From DAOTZR01 sp034432595 (GTDB lineage Bacteria > Chloroflexota > Anaerolineae > B4-G1 > SLSP01): a stretch of DNA of 58,143 nt. How positions within the stretch are numbered: position 1 is the first letter of the stretch; each line of letters opens with the position of its first letter. Shown piece after piece: positions 25,252-32,967 of this stretch. The stretch lies in assembly GCA_034432595.1 (NCBI GenBank), contig DAOUBT010000064.1:1-58143 (forward strand), in the 5' to 3' direction. A model generated the notes under the pieces. It was not told where the DNA came from. It saw nothing but the letters and a program-made list of their open reading frames with translations, and did no database searches. A program made the position numbers and the translations under genes.

Positions 25252-25573
25252 AACAACAACAGCATCCGGGCCTGAAGGCGCCAGAAGAAGCTGCGCACGC
25301 CGCGCATAGGGTCGTCAGTCATGCCTCCACCAGGCTCCACATCCGATGAGAGGACAGCCCATGAAGCCGTGGCACCGGATGAATCCTGTACCAGGGGGCA
25401 ATAGAACCTTCAAGCGGGATAGGAGTGGGTGAAGCCCATGCTTTCGCTTCCCGTGGGGTGAAAGCATCGGATACCCTATGCAGGCTGGCGGTTAAAATCG
25501 CATCAGCGGCGATTTTAACCGTTCCCCAAACCCAGCCGCTCTGAGTCCATTTCACCTTCACAAGGAGTGCGTC
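25252..25573 (+). promoter_or_regulatory. Long structured leader of the chrA-like gene
   Basis: The untranslated stretch can form several helices: CATCCG (25340-25345) with CGGATG (25376-25381); ATGCTTTC (25438-25445) with GAAAGCAT (25460-25467); and a perfect 12-bp stem CGGTTAAAATCG (25489-25500) with its complement at 25510-25521. I recognise no known riboswitch core. The last stem resembles the AT-rich module of the dispersed element (41185-41205), so part of the leader may be an old insertion. No coding frame of interest is present. Confidence 0.5.
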
Positions 25574-26095
25574 ATGACCCTTAACGAATTGCTCAAACTA
25601 TTCTGGATTTTCATCAAAGTTAACCTTCTGACCACTTCTGGCCCGGCTTCGGTCGGTCTGCTCTACAAAGAAGCCGTGGGGAAGCTGTTAAGCGAGGAAG
25701 AATTCATCGAAGCGGTAGGGTTCTCCAGCGCCCTGCCCGGCAGTGACGCGCTGCAACTGGCGATGTTCGTCGGGCACGCGGCAGGTGGCGTCCCCGGCGC
25801 CTTCATCGCCCTGCTGGGGTCCATCCTGCCGCCGACGGTCATCATGTTCATCATCGTCACCATCCTGCAACAGCTCCGCGGCGAAGCGTGGGTCGGCAAC
25901 TTCGTGCGCGGACTGGCACCCGCGGTGGCCGTCTTGATGGTGCTGGTAGCCTGGGATGTCTTCCGCGGCGAGGGGGGCAATCTCGCGCTTTCGATCGGCA
26001 TTGCCGTCGCCAGCCTGATCGCCTATCTCCTGAACGTCCCCTCCCCCATCGTGCTCCTCGTCGCTGGACTGGTGGGTGTGGTGGTGCTGCGATGA
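25574..26095 (+). CDS. Divergent single-domain chromate-transporter (ChrA) family protein
   Basis: A 173-residue membrane protein with about five spans, one CHR domain. It keeps the family layout of an amphipathic start, FIKVNLLTTSGPASVGLL, then SSALPGSDALQLAMFVGHAAGGVPGAFIALLG and a hydrophobic second half. The hallmark glycines are changed: the usual F-GGG becomes TTSGP, and the usual PGP becomes PGS. Short CHR proteins usually come in adjacent pairs; only one is present. It may therefore form homodimers or transport something other than chromate. AAGGAG precedes ATG 25574; the end overlaps the next start in ATGA. Confidence 0.8.
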   Translation: MTLNELLKLFWIFIKVNLLTTSGPASVGLLYKEAVGKLLSEEEFIEAVGFSSALPGSDALQLAMFVGHAAGGVPGAFIALLGSILPPTVIMFIIVTILQQLRGEAWVGNFVRGLAPAVAVLMVLVAWDVFRGEGGNLALSIGIAVASLIAYLLNVPSPIVLLVAGLVGVVVLR

Positions 26096-26940
26096 ACACG
26101 CGTGGACGTTCTTTACTGATATGCACGAACGGCGCACCTCAGGGTCGCCATGCTGTGGATTACGGCCTCTGGTTAGCGGGGCGCTTAGAGATGGATGTCA
26201 CGCTCCTTGGTGTCATCGAGCGTGAAGAACAGAGCGCCGCCGTCGCAGAAACGCTGAACGCCGCGCAACAGCAGCTCAGAGAACAAGGGACTCCGCACCA
26301 GAGCTTACAAGTCAACGGCAACCTGCGCGAAACGATTGCCCGACACGCGCACGCGGGAGAACACGTTGTCGTGCTGGGTCCTTCAGGGCGCCCGCTCCTC
26401 AAACGCTGGCTGCGTGGACATGCGGTGCGGCGGCTGCTCCCGATGCTGGAGACCCCCCTCCTCTACGTCCCCCCACAGGCCCCGCTGCGGATGGAGCGTA
26501 TCCTGCTGTGCACCGGCGCGCTGAGCCATGCCTACCATGCCGAGTGCTGGGCCTTGCGCCTGGCCTACCGACTTGGTGCGGCGCTGACCATCCTGCACGT
26601 GATTGAACCGGTGTACTACCATTACCCTGCGGCGGAAAAAGTCCGCATCCACGCACGGAACTTGTTGGAAACAGACGTACCGCAAGCGCAACACCTGCGC
26701 GAGCTGCGCCAACACGCGGAGGAACTGGGCCTCAGCCCGGCGTTGCGCATCGAACAGGGAACGGTCATCCACGAAATTACCAGCGTGGCGCAACAGGGCT
26801 ATGATCTGCTGGTGATGGGGTCCAGGCACAGCGTCCATACGTTACGCCAGCAGTACCAGCCCGATGTCACGGCTGATGTGATGGAAATGCTGCCCATCCC
26901 CGTGTTGGCGGTGCGGGCGGGACAAGCATGTCTGCTGTAG
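26092..26940 (+). CDS. Tandem universal stress protein (UspA-like)
   Basis: A 282-residue cytoplasmic protein with two Usp domains (about 1-140 and 141-280). Domain 1: SLLICTNGAPQGRHAVDYGL ... VVVLGPSGRP. Domain 2: RILLCTGALSHAYHAECWAL ... DLLVMGSRHSVHTLR, ending PIPVLAVR. The ATP-binding glycine pattern is present but not canonical in either half. ATG 26092 overlaps the stop of the ChrA-like gene by 4 bases, so both are made from one mRNA. This suggests the Usp protein tunes or senses the state of that transporter; that is inference. Confidence 0.88.
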   Translation: MNTRGRSLLICTNGAPQGRHAVDYGLWLAGRLEMDVTLLGVIEREEQSAAVAETLNAAQQQLREQGTPHQSLQVNGNLRETIARHAHAGEHVVVLGPSGRPLLKRWLRGHAVRRLLPMLETPLLYVPPQAPLRMERILLCTGALSHAYHAECWALRLAYRLGAALTILHVIEPVYYHYPAAEKVRIHARNLLETDVPQAQHLRELRQHAEELGLSPALRIEQGTVIHEITSVAQQGYDLLVMGSRHSVHTLRQQYQPDVTADVMEMLPIPVLAVRAGQACLL

Positions 26941-27019
26941 CGGCGGAAAGCAAGCATCTGGAGGTCGGGTCCTGAGATAGCGCAAAAGTAGCCCCGGGCC
27001 GGTGCTACCGTTGGAGCAG

Positions 27020-27162
27020 GCGTGGGCGAAGGTAATGCCTGCGCCCACGCCAACCAACCCTTGATCCACGTGCGCAGTCGCGACCTGAGAACGTGCACGT
27101 CCAGTTGAAAATCCTCAGCGACGATTTCAATCGCTATTGGGGTGCCGGAGGTAAGCCGTTAC
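27020..27162. repeat. Dispersed palindromic element, degenerate copy
   Basis: GCGTGGGCG/CGCCCACGC hairpin (27020-27050) is followed by a TTGAAAATC...GATTTCAA module (about 27094-27130) and ends with GGTGCCGGAGGTAAGCCGTTAC-like sequence at 27162. Order and spacing match the right two-thirds of the 41071-41236 element. The left terminus is not recognisable. The remaining part of the 26941-27229 gap shows no gene. Confidence 0.7.
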
Positions 27163-27229
27163 TTGTAAACGGGTAACCTGCCAGCTATCGCTTCTGATAG
27201 GGTCATGGGTCAAAGCCGCGCAGGGACGC

Positions 27230-28609
27230 TCACCCTTCTTCCGTCAGGCGATACGCATCCAGCACGCGCGCCAGGGTCTCAGGCGGGAGCACACCCTGCT
27301 CCAGCGCCACTTCGCGCACCGTGCGCCCGCTGCGCTGCGCCTCCTGACTGATGGCCGCGGCGCGGTCGTAACCGATGTATGGCACCAACGCCGTCGCCAG
27401 GGCCAGATTGCGCTCCAGGCTTTGCTGACACACCTCCGCATCCGCTTCCAGCCCTACCACACAGCGCTCCGTGAGAGCGCGCACCGCGTTGCTCAACAAG
27501 CGGATGGACGTGAGCAAATTGTAAGCCAGCAAGGGCTGCATCATGTTCAACTCAAACACGCTGCCCAATCCGCCCAGGGTCACCGCCGCATCGTAGCCGA
27601 TGACCTGTGCGCACACCATCAACAAGGCTTCCGCCATCACCGGGTTGACCTTGCCCGGCATGATGGATGACCCCGGCTGCACCGCAGGCAGGCGCAACTC
27701 CCCAAGCCCATTGCGCGGACCCGATCCAAGCCAGCGCACGTCGTTCGCCACCTTGCTCAGGCTCACGGCCACCGTTTTGAGCAGGCCAGAGACTTCCACC
27801 AGCGCATCACGCGCCGCATTCGCTTCAAAGGGATTACGAGCACGACGGAAGCGCGTCCCTAACGCCGCGTTGAGATGCTCAAGCGCCAGCTCCGCGAAGC
27901 CTGCCGGCGCGTTCACCCCCGTCCCCACCGCCGTGCCGCCCAAAGGCACCTCTTCCAACGCAGCAAGAGCGCGCTGCACGCGCTCGATGCCGCAGGCAAC
28001 CTGCGCCGCGTAACCGGAAAACTCCTGCCCCAGACGAATCGGCGTCGCATCCTGCAGATGGGTGCGCCCGGTTTTGACGATGCCATCGAAAGCATGCGCC
28101 TTTTCTGCCAGCGCGGCCTGCAAGGCCGCAAGCGCCGGGATGAGCGTGTCGCGCAGCGCCAGCGTCACCGCCACGTGGATGGCGGTCGGGAAGACATCGT
28201 TACTCGATTGGCTCGCGTTCACATGGTCGTTGGGGTGCACCGCTTTGCGTCCCGGCTCCAGCCCCAAAAGCTGTGCCGCGCGATTGGCGAGCACCTCATT
28301 CACGTTCATGTTCGTCGAGGTGCCGGACCCGGTTTGAAACACATCCACCGGGAACTGCGCGTCCCACATTCCGGCAATCACCTCCGCGCAGGCCTGTTCC
28401 AGCGCGGGCACCAGGTCCTGCGGCACCCGTCCCAGGGCCGCATTGGCCTTGAGACACGCCCATTTGACGTGACCCAGCGCGGCGATGAAGTCCCGTTCCC
28501 AATGCCAGCCCGAAATGCGGAAATTCTCCACGGCGCGCTGCGTCTGCGCGCCCCACAAAGCTCCATCCGGAATCACCACTTCGCCCAAAGCATCGCGTTC
28601 CGTGCGCAT
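27230..28609 (-). CDS. fumC: Class II fumarate hydratase
   Basis: A 459-residue class II fumarase: reversible hydration of fumarate to malate in the citric acid cycle, a cytoplasmic homotetramer needing no iron. Diagnostic segments in order: TGSGTSTNMNVNEV, HPNDHVNASQSSND, KTGRTHLQDATPI, and the family signature GSSIMPGKVNPV with the catalytic loop serine. The length is typical. I start at ATG 28609 because GAGGGAGGGG precedes it; longer readings run into the divergent promoter. It stands alone, divergent from the DUF1838 gene. Confidence 0.96.
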   Translation of the reverse strand: MRTERDALGEVVIPDGALWGAQTQRAVENFRISGWHWERDFIAALGHVKWACLKANAALGRVPQDLVPALEQACAEVIAGMWDAQFPVDVFQTGSGTSTNMNVNEVLANRAAQLLGLEPGRKAVHPNDHVNASQSSNDVFPTAIHVAVTLALRDTLIPALAALQAALAEKAHAFDGIVKTGRTHLQDATPIRLGQEFSGYAAQVACGIERVQRALAALEEVPLGGTAVGTGVNAPAGFAELALEHLNAALGTRFRRARNPFEANAARDALVEVSGLLKTVAVSLSKVANDVRWLGSGPRNGLGELRLPAVQPGSSIMPGKVNPVMAEALLMVCAQVIGYDAAVTLGGLGSVFELNMMQPLLAYNLLTSIRLLSNAVRALTERCVVGLEADAEVCQQSLERNLALATALVPYIGYDRAAAISQEAQRSGRTVREVALEQGVLPPETLARVLDAYRLTEEG

Positions 28610-28635
28610 CACCCCTCCCTCACGCATGACGGTAT

Positions 28636-28663
28636 TTGCACTTTGTTCAAGCTGATTTATACT
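28636..28663 (+). promoter_or_regulatory. Promoter for the DUF1838 gene
   Basis: -35 TTGCAC (28636-28641), 16-base spacer, -10 TATACT (28658-28663). It lies in the 89-base divergent region between fumC and the DUF1838 gene. Confidence 0.6.
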
Positions 28664-28698
28664 CACAGCGCTTTGAAATGCAACCGAGGGAGCGCAAC

Positions 28699-29496
28699 GT
28701 GTTCATAGACCTGCCCACCTTTATCAAAATCCGTGCCGATTTGAACCCGCACCGGGAAACCGTCTTCCGGTGGACTGGTAGCATCTACGCCTTCATCCCA
28801 GGCGAACCCACGCGCCAGCTTTTTGACTTTGAAGGGTATAACATCGCCCGCGCCGTCCCGGATGCGGAAGGCTACGCGCTGCTGACGCGCGAGGCCAGCT
28901 TCTACAAGGCCATCGGCGGCGACATCCTGGAGACATGGGCCAACCCCTTCACCGGTGCCCAGGTGCGCGTCATCCCGGTGTGGAACGATCCCGTCAACCA
29001 GTATTTCCCTTTTCTTCGGGCGGATGGTAGCCCCTTCTTGCTACCGCTCACCGACTTAGGCGAAGGGGACCTGTGCTTGAAGATGGATGTTTTCCTGGCG
29101 TATCCATCCCCTTTGCCGCGGGCGCTTTACCCACACCATTCGGCCAGCGACCTCTATCAGGGCGGAGAACTCTTCCAATTTTTCGTCAAGCGCGCGGACC
29201 TCGATAACGCGGAGCTGGGCAGTGTGCCGGCGCTTCTGAGTTGGACACGCATCGGCCCGTGGCTACCCTGGATGGAGATGGGCGACCGTCCCGGCTGGCT
29301 TATCTACCAGTGCCGTGGCAAAAAACTTCCCGCGGGCTACGCCGGCCTGCCAGAAGCCATCCGCCATTACGTTGAAACCCACGCTCCACAGTTCGCTTCC
29401 GCCCCCACGGAAGATAGCGGCGAAAATGAAACCAGTTGGACCTACTTCCGCAAGCTCATGGAACAAGAGCAACGTAAGGCATCATCCCTGCCGTAA
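28699..29496 (+). CDS. DUF1838-like protein
   Basis: A 265-residue protein that I place in the DUF1838 family on the basis of YAFIPGEPTRQLFDFEGYN, ETWANPFTGAQV, the conserved NDPVNQ and the SWTRIGPWLPWMEMGDRPG block. No signal peptide or membrane span is seen. The family has no established function. GAGGGA at 28686-28691 spaces well to GTG 28699; an upstream ATG at 28678 has no ribosome site and would lie close to the predicted transcript start. Monocistronic. The last 15 residues are Glu/Arg-rich. Confidence 0.8.
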   Translation: MFIDLPTFIKIRADLNPHRETVFRWTGSIYAFIPGEPTRQLFDFEGYNIARAVPDAEGYALLTREASFYKAIGGDILETWANPFTGAQVRVIPVWNDPVNQYFPFLRADGSPFLLPLTDLGEGDLCLKMDVFLAYPSPLPRALYPHHSASDLYQGGELFQFFVKRADLDNAELGSVPALLSWTRIGPWLPWMEMGDRPGWLIYQCRGKKLPAGYAGLPEAIRHYVETHAPQFASAPTEDSGENETSWTYFRKLMEQEQRKASSLP

Positions 29497-29537
29497 GGTT
29501 TGAGCAGGGCCACCTGCAGCGCCATAACAGCAGAGGA

Positions 29538-29621
29538 GGTGGGCGAAAGCATTGCCTTCGCCCACCCCTACCCCACCTGAATGTTCTATTCCATCGTAAC
29601 CCAGGCGGGCTGAGCAGGTAC
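29538..29621. repeat. Fragment of the dispersed palindromic element
   Basis: GGTGGGCGAA/TTCGCCCACC (29538-29566) followed by CTACCCCACCTGAATGTTCT and GTAACCCAGGCGGGCTGAGC, ending in AGGTAC at 29621. It matches one terminus of the 41071 element in reverse orientation. It fills most of the 198-base gap between convergent genes and could serve as their terminator. Confidence 0.72.
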
Positions 29622-29694
29622 GAGCGGATTTATGTTAGGTGATGCAGGTTTACCAGGCGTGGAGGCTGACGGGCTGACGCTGTGACGCAAGCCC

Positions 29695-30945
29695 CTAACG
29701 ACTCGCCGCGCTCGCGCCGACGGCTTTTGTCTCTTGCTGACGAGCAGCATTGAATTTGACCCACGCGGGCAATATAGAAATCAGAGCAATCCACGCGGTA
29801 ATCAAGAAGGGGGTACGCGGTCCACGGCGTTCCCACAACCATCCCCCCAGCCAGGGGGCAGGCAACGAAATCAGGCCCTGACTTGACCAGAACAGGCCAA
29901 AAGCCGTGCCGCGAAGCGAAGCAGGAATCAGGCGCGTGATGAGCACATCGTAAGCCGGGGACATGATGCCAAACCCAATCCCCATCAACACGGCCACGCC
30001 GGCAAAGGCCTGGAATCCCCGCACATTCACAAACATCAGGTAAGCCAGACCCTGGAACAGGAACCCCAGGGCAATCACAAACCGCTCACCGTAGCGATCC
30101 ACTAACAGCCCGGCTAACACCGTAAACACCATCATCACGAAGCCCAGCAGGGAACGCAATTGTCCAATTTGAAACAACGAAAGCCCGCCGAGCTGTTCCA
30201 GATAAATCGGTTCCAGGTTTTCGATGAGGCGAAAGCTGATATCGCGCGCGCCATCTGTGATAAAGAGCCACGTTACCACGCCACCGCCGAGCAACATGCC
30301 TATCAACCGCCCCACACTCATCTTAAGTGTAGCTAACGTGGGCCAGGTACGGCCATCCGTGCTCTCGAAGCGCTCCTGATGCGCCATCCAGATGCGCAAG
30401 ATCGTCGCAGTGGCATACAATAAGAAAGCAATCGTCAGCGTGAACTGAAATCCATAAGCTTCCACCAGCGCCCCGCCCAGCAGTGGGCCGACGATCGCTA
30501 CCACCATGAAAAGGCCATTGCACAGGCCAAACACCCGCCCGCGGGTCTCATCGGTGGACTGTTCGGCCACGAAAGCCCCATACGTGGGAGCCACCAAAGC
30601 ACCGGAGAAAAACTCCAGGATGAGCGCCACCAAAATCCACTGCCAGGACCGGGCAAGCGCAAAAAGGAAATAACCCAAAGAGGCGACCGTGCTCCCTAGA
30701 GCAACGGTGCGCAGACGGCCAAAACTATCCGAAAGGGCGCCCCCGAAAAGTTGCAGGAGTAAGGTGACAGTCCCCGCAATCGTAAAGACCTTCCCTACCT
30801 GCACGGTTGTCGCGCCCAAACGGGTGAGATAAATCGGGAGAAAGCTAAACACAATATCGCCGGCTATGTTGGCCAGGATCATGGCCGCCATAAACCAGCG
30901 CAAAGACGGATTAAGAAGCTTCAAAGCGCGCCTTAATTTTTGCAT
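29695..30945 (-). CDS. Major facilitator superfamily transporter
   Basis: A 416-residue inner-membrane carrier with about twelve spans in two bundles split by a loop near 195-215. Loop 2-3 has GGALSDSFGRLRTVALG, the MFS motif-A pattern, mirrored by GLLVDRYGERFVIALG in the second half. The substrate cannot be inferred; drug/H+ antiport or sugar export are both possible. Monocistronic. The start at ATG 30945 follows GAGG. The last 20 residues are soluble and Ala/Glu-rich. Confidence 0.9.
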   Translation of the reverse strand: MQKLRRALKLLNPSLRWFMAAMILANIAGDIVFSFLPIYLTRLGATTVQVGKVFTIAGTVTLLLQLFGGALSDSFGRLRTVALGSTVASLGYFLFALARSWQWILVALILEFFSGALVAPTYGAFVAEQSTDETRGRVFGLCNGLFMVVAIVGPLLGGALVEAYGFQFTLTIAFLLYATATILRIWMAHQERFESTDGRTWPTLATLKMSVGRLIGMLLGGGVVTWLFITDGARDISFRLIENLEPIYLEQLGGLSLFQIGQLRSLLGFVMMVFTVLAGLLVDRYGERFVIALGFLFQGLAYLMFVNVRGFQAFAGVAVLMGIGFGIMSPAYDVLITRLIPASLRGTAFGLFWSSQGLISLPAPWLGGWLWERRGPRTPFLITAWIALISILPAWVKFNAARQQETKAVGASAASR

Positions 30946-31010
30946 GAATTAACCTCATGAACAAACCCTAATATTATACTCCAAAATTTTTTATCTTCTT
31001 TGCAAGAGCG

Positions 31011-31019
31011 TGCTATAAT
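31011..31019 (+). promoter_or_regulatory. Extended -10 promoter
   Basis: TGC-TATAAT at 31011-31019 with no convincing -35. It serves the small membrane-anchored protein at 31099; the leader has a short GC-rich fold around 31025-31062. Confidence 0.55.
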
Positions 31020-31098
31020 AGCTCCGCACGGTCGGGCATAGCTGGCAGACCGGGAGCCATCCATACAAGTCTTTTGGATTTGAAGGCAGGAGTCAAGT

Positions 31099-31629
31099 AT
31101 GCACGAAGCATCATCCTTCAACAATCTTTTTCGGGCTTTAATCGTCACGCTGCTTTTGGTGGTCGGCGTTATCTGGATTGTCAACACCCTGTCCAACGGA
31201 GACCCGCTGTGGTTCCTGCCGTATTTTGGAGCGCGCGCCGAGCGCATCGTCATCTATTGGGATGGAACGGAACGCATCCTTGAACCCGGTGATGCGGACT
31301 ACGAAGCCGTGATGACCGCTGCTGCGGAAGCCATCGCCACGTGGACAGCTTACGAGAACCGCGTGACCCTCTCCCAAGAGAGCCTGCGCGAGCTACGAGA
31401 ATCATGGCGCTTACTGGAGCTGCACTTTGCAGAACCTGCCGTCGTCCACACACGCCACATCTTCCCCCCTTCTCGCACCCTGTTCATCCCCATCACCGGC
31501 CCGCACGCCTCCTATCGGCGCATCTTTGGCTCCACCAGCGATGTGCCTATGCGCGCCGGCGCGCTCATCATGAGCGAAGAAGCTTTCAACACGCTGACCC
31601 AAACCCTCACGCAAGTCATGCAGCCCTGA
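31099..31629 (+). CDS. Hypothetical membrane-anchored protein
   Basis: A 176-residue protein not recognised. Residues 11-31 form one membrane span (ALIVTLLLVVGVIWIVNTL), after which a soluble domain of about 140 residues is expected outside the membrane. That domain has alpha/beta character, starting RIVIYWDGTERILEPGD, and contains no Cys. GGCAGGAGTC precedes ATG 31099. It lies between the divergent MFS gene and the LacI regulator and has its own promoter. Conserved-domain identity could not be judged by eye. Confidence 0.75.
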   Translation: MHEASSFNNLFRALIVTLLLVVGVIWIVNTLSNGDPLWFLPYFGARAERIVIYWDGTERILEPGDADYEAVMTAAAEAIATWTAYENRVTLSQESLRELRESWRLLELHFAEPAVVHTRHIFPPSRTLFIPITGPHASYRRIFGSTSDVPMRAGALIMSEEAFNTLTQTLTQVMQP

Positions 31630-31779
31630 CGCTCGCACACCCACGGGAATGAGTCGCCCATGGGCTAAATCTGTGCGTCCGCGCTCTCCCCAAAATGAGC
31701 CTGCCCGGCAGAGAAAACAGGCGCGTGGTGGATGACGAGGGCAGCTCACCGATATTATGGTTAGCAAACCGTTTGATAG

Positions 31780-31808
31780 TTGACATTTCCCACGTCTTAT
31801 GTTACAAT
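31780..31808 (+). promoter_or_regulatory. Consensus sigma70 promoter of the LacI-type regulator
   Basis: TTGACA (31780-31785), exactly 17 bases, TACAAT (31803-31808). The upstream 31630-31779 region contains no other gene or clear terminator. Confidence 0.88.
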
Positions 31809-31832
31809 GTTATCGGTCACGTGACCGGTAAC
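31809..31832. promoter_or_regulatory. LacI-family operator overlapping the transcription start
   Basis: A 24-bp palindrome with arms GTTATCGGTCAC and GTGACCGGTAAC, one mismatched pair, centred on the CG of CACGTG. An even palindrome with a central CG is the usual LacI-family operator form. It begins one base after the -10 box and so would block initiation. This points to autoregulation by the adjacent regulator. Confidence 0.85.
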
Positions 31833-31858
31833 ACCCCCTTTATCCGAAAGGGTCACTT

Positions 31859-32869
31859 ATGAACCACCGTAAAAAAGTTACAATTCGTGACGTTGCTGCG
31901 CAGGCCGGTGTCTCCCACCAGACCGTTTCGCGCGTCCTCAACGAGAGCGAACACGTACTGCCGGAAACGCGCGAGCGCGTACTGAACGCCATGCGGGCCC
32001 TGGGCTATCGCCCTAACGCCATCGCGCGTTCCCTCGCTGCCGGTCAGAGCCATCTTCTGGGCTGCATAGCCCAAAATCTCACCGATTACACCTTTGCCTG
32101 CATCATCGAGGGCGCAGAACGGTACGCGCGGGAGTTCGGTTACTACCTCCTCTCCGCTTCAGCAGAGGACGAAACGAGCTTCAAACAACTTATCGAGCAA
32201 TTGGTGCGCAGCGGGCGTATTGATGGCCTGATGGTCACGCAACCTTACCTGGATCAACGCTTCCAATACCTGCCGGGCGAGATACCGGTGGTCGTGGTCG
32301 GAGCACGGGCGCGCGAAAGCGGTTTGTGTTCCGTGATGGTAGATAATGCTGGTGGAACGCGGCAGGCTTTAGAGCACCTCCTGGCGTTGGGACATCGGCA
32401 AATCGCCATGATTACCGGCCCCTGCGTTGAAGATTGCGTGCTGGACCGCAATGAAGCTTATCAAAACCTGCTCAAAACCACCGAAATTGGCAGTGACCCG
32501 CGTTACCGTTACGAAGGCGATTGGTCAGCTTCATCGGGTTATGCGGCGGTCAAGGATTGGCTTGCCCAGGGTTTACCCTTTACCGCCATTTTCGCGCAAA
32601 ATGATCGCATGGCCATCGGCGCGATTCATGCGCTGCACGAACAGGGCAAGCGCGTGCCGGAAGATGTATCCGTGGTTGGCTTCGATGACATGCCCCTTTC
32701 CGCGTATTTCGATCCGCCCCTCACCACGGTACGGCAGGACTTCCACGCCCTCGGTCGGGAGGCAGCGCGCTTGCTCTTGCAGGCGTTGGAGAACGAAGCT
32801 TGCAGTGTAGAGGTGAGCGTACCGACCGAACTGGTTGTACGCCAATCAACCCAGGCATTTTCACCTTAG
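31859..32869 (+). CDS. LacI-family transcriptional regulator
   Basis: A 336-residue repressor: HTH at residues 7-27 (TIRDVAAQAGVSHQTVSRVL), hinge helix near 48-58 (NAIARSLAAG), then a periplasmic-binding-like sugar domain with GLMVTQP, VVVVGARA, DNAGGTRQALEHLLALGHR and the C-terminal VSVVGFDDMPLSAYF. Its gene has a strong promoter and an operator immediately upstream. It precedes the sugar ABC genes by 98 bases, so it probably controls uptake of the same sugar; whether the ABC genes share its mRNA or have their own promoter is not clear. Confidence 0.95.
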   Translation: MNHRKKVTIRDVAAQAGVSHQTVSRVLNESEHVLPETRERVLNAMRALGYRPNAIARSLAAGQSHLLGCIAQNLTDYTFACIIEGAERYAREFGYYLLSASAEDETSFKQLIEQLVRSGRIDGLMVTQPYLDQRFQYLPGEIPVVVVGARARESGLCSVMVDNAGGTRQALEHLLALGHRQIAMITGPCVEDCVLDRNEAYQNLLKTTEIGSDPRYRYEGDWSASSGYAAVKDWLAQGLPFTAIFAQNDRMAIGAIHALHEQGKRVPEDVSVVGFDDMPLSAYFDPPLTTVRQDFHALGREAARLLLQALENEACSVEVSVPTELVVRQSTQAFSP

Positions 32870-32967
32870 ATTAGAAAGGAAGTTGTTCCCGAAGACGCAT
32901 TAAGCCCCAAACTTAGTTTTCCTAAACTTTACCTTATCCATTCCAAATTAAACAGGAGGAGTCTGAG

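Noticed and set aside
25252..25573. Known riboswitch or RNase P/SRP/tmRNA/6S RNA in the chrA leader
   Set aside because: I compared by eye with M-box, cobalamin, thiamine, manganese, RNase P, SRP and tmRNA cores and saw none of their conserved strings. It is kept only as an unassigned structured leader.
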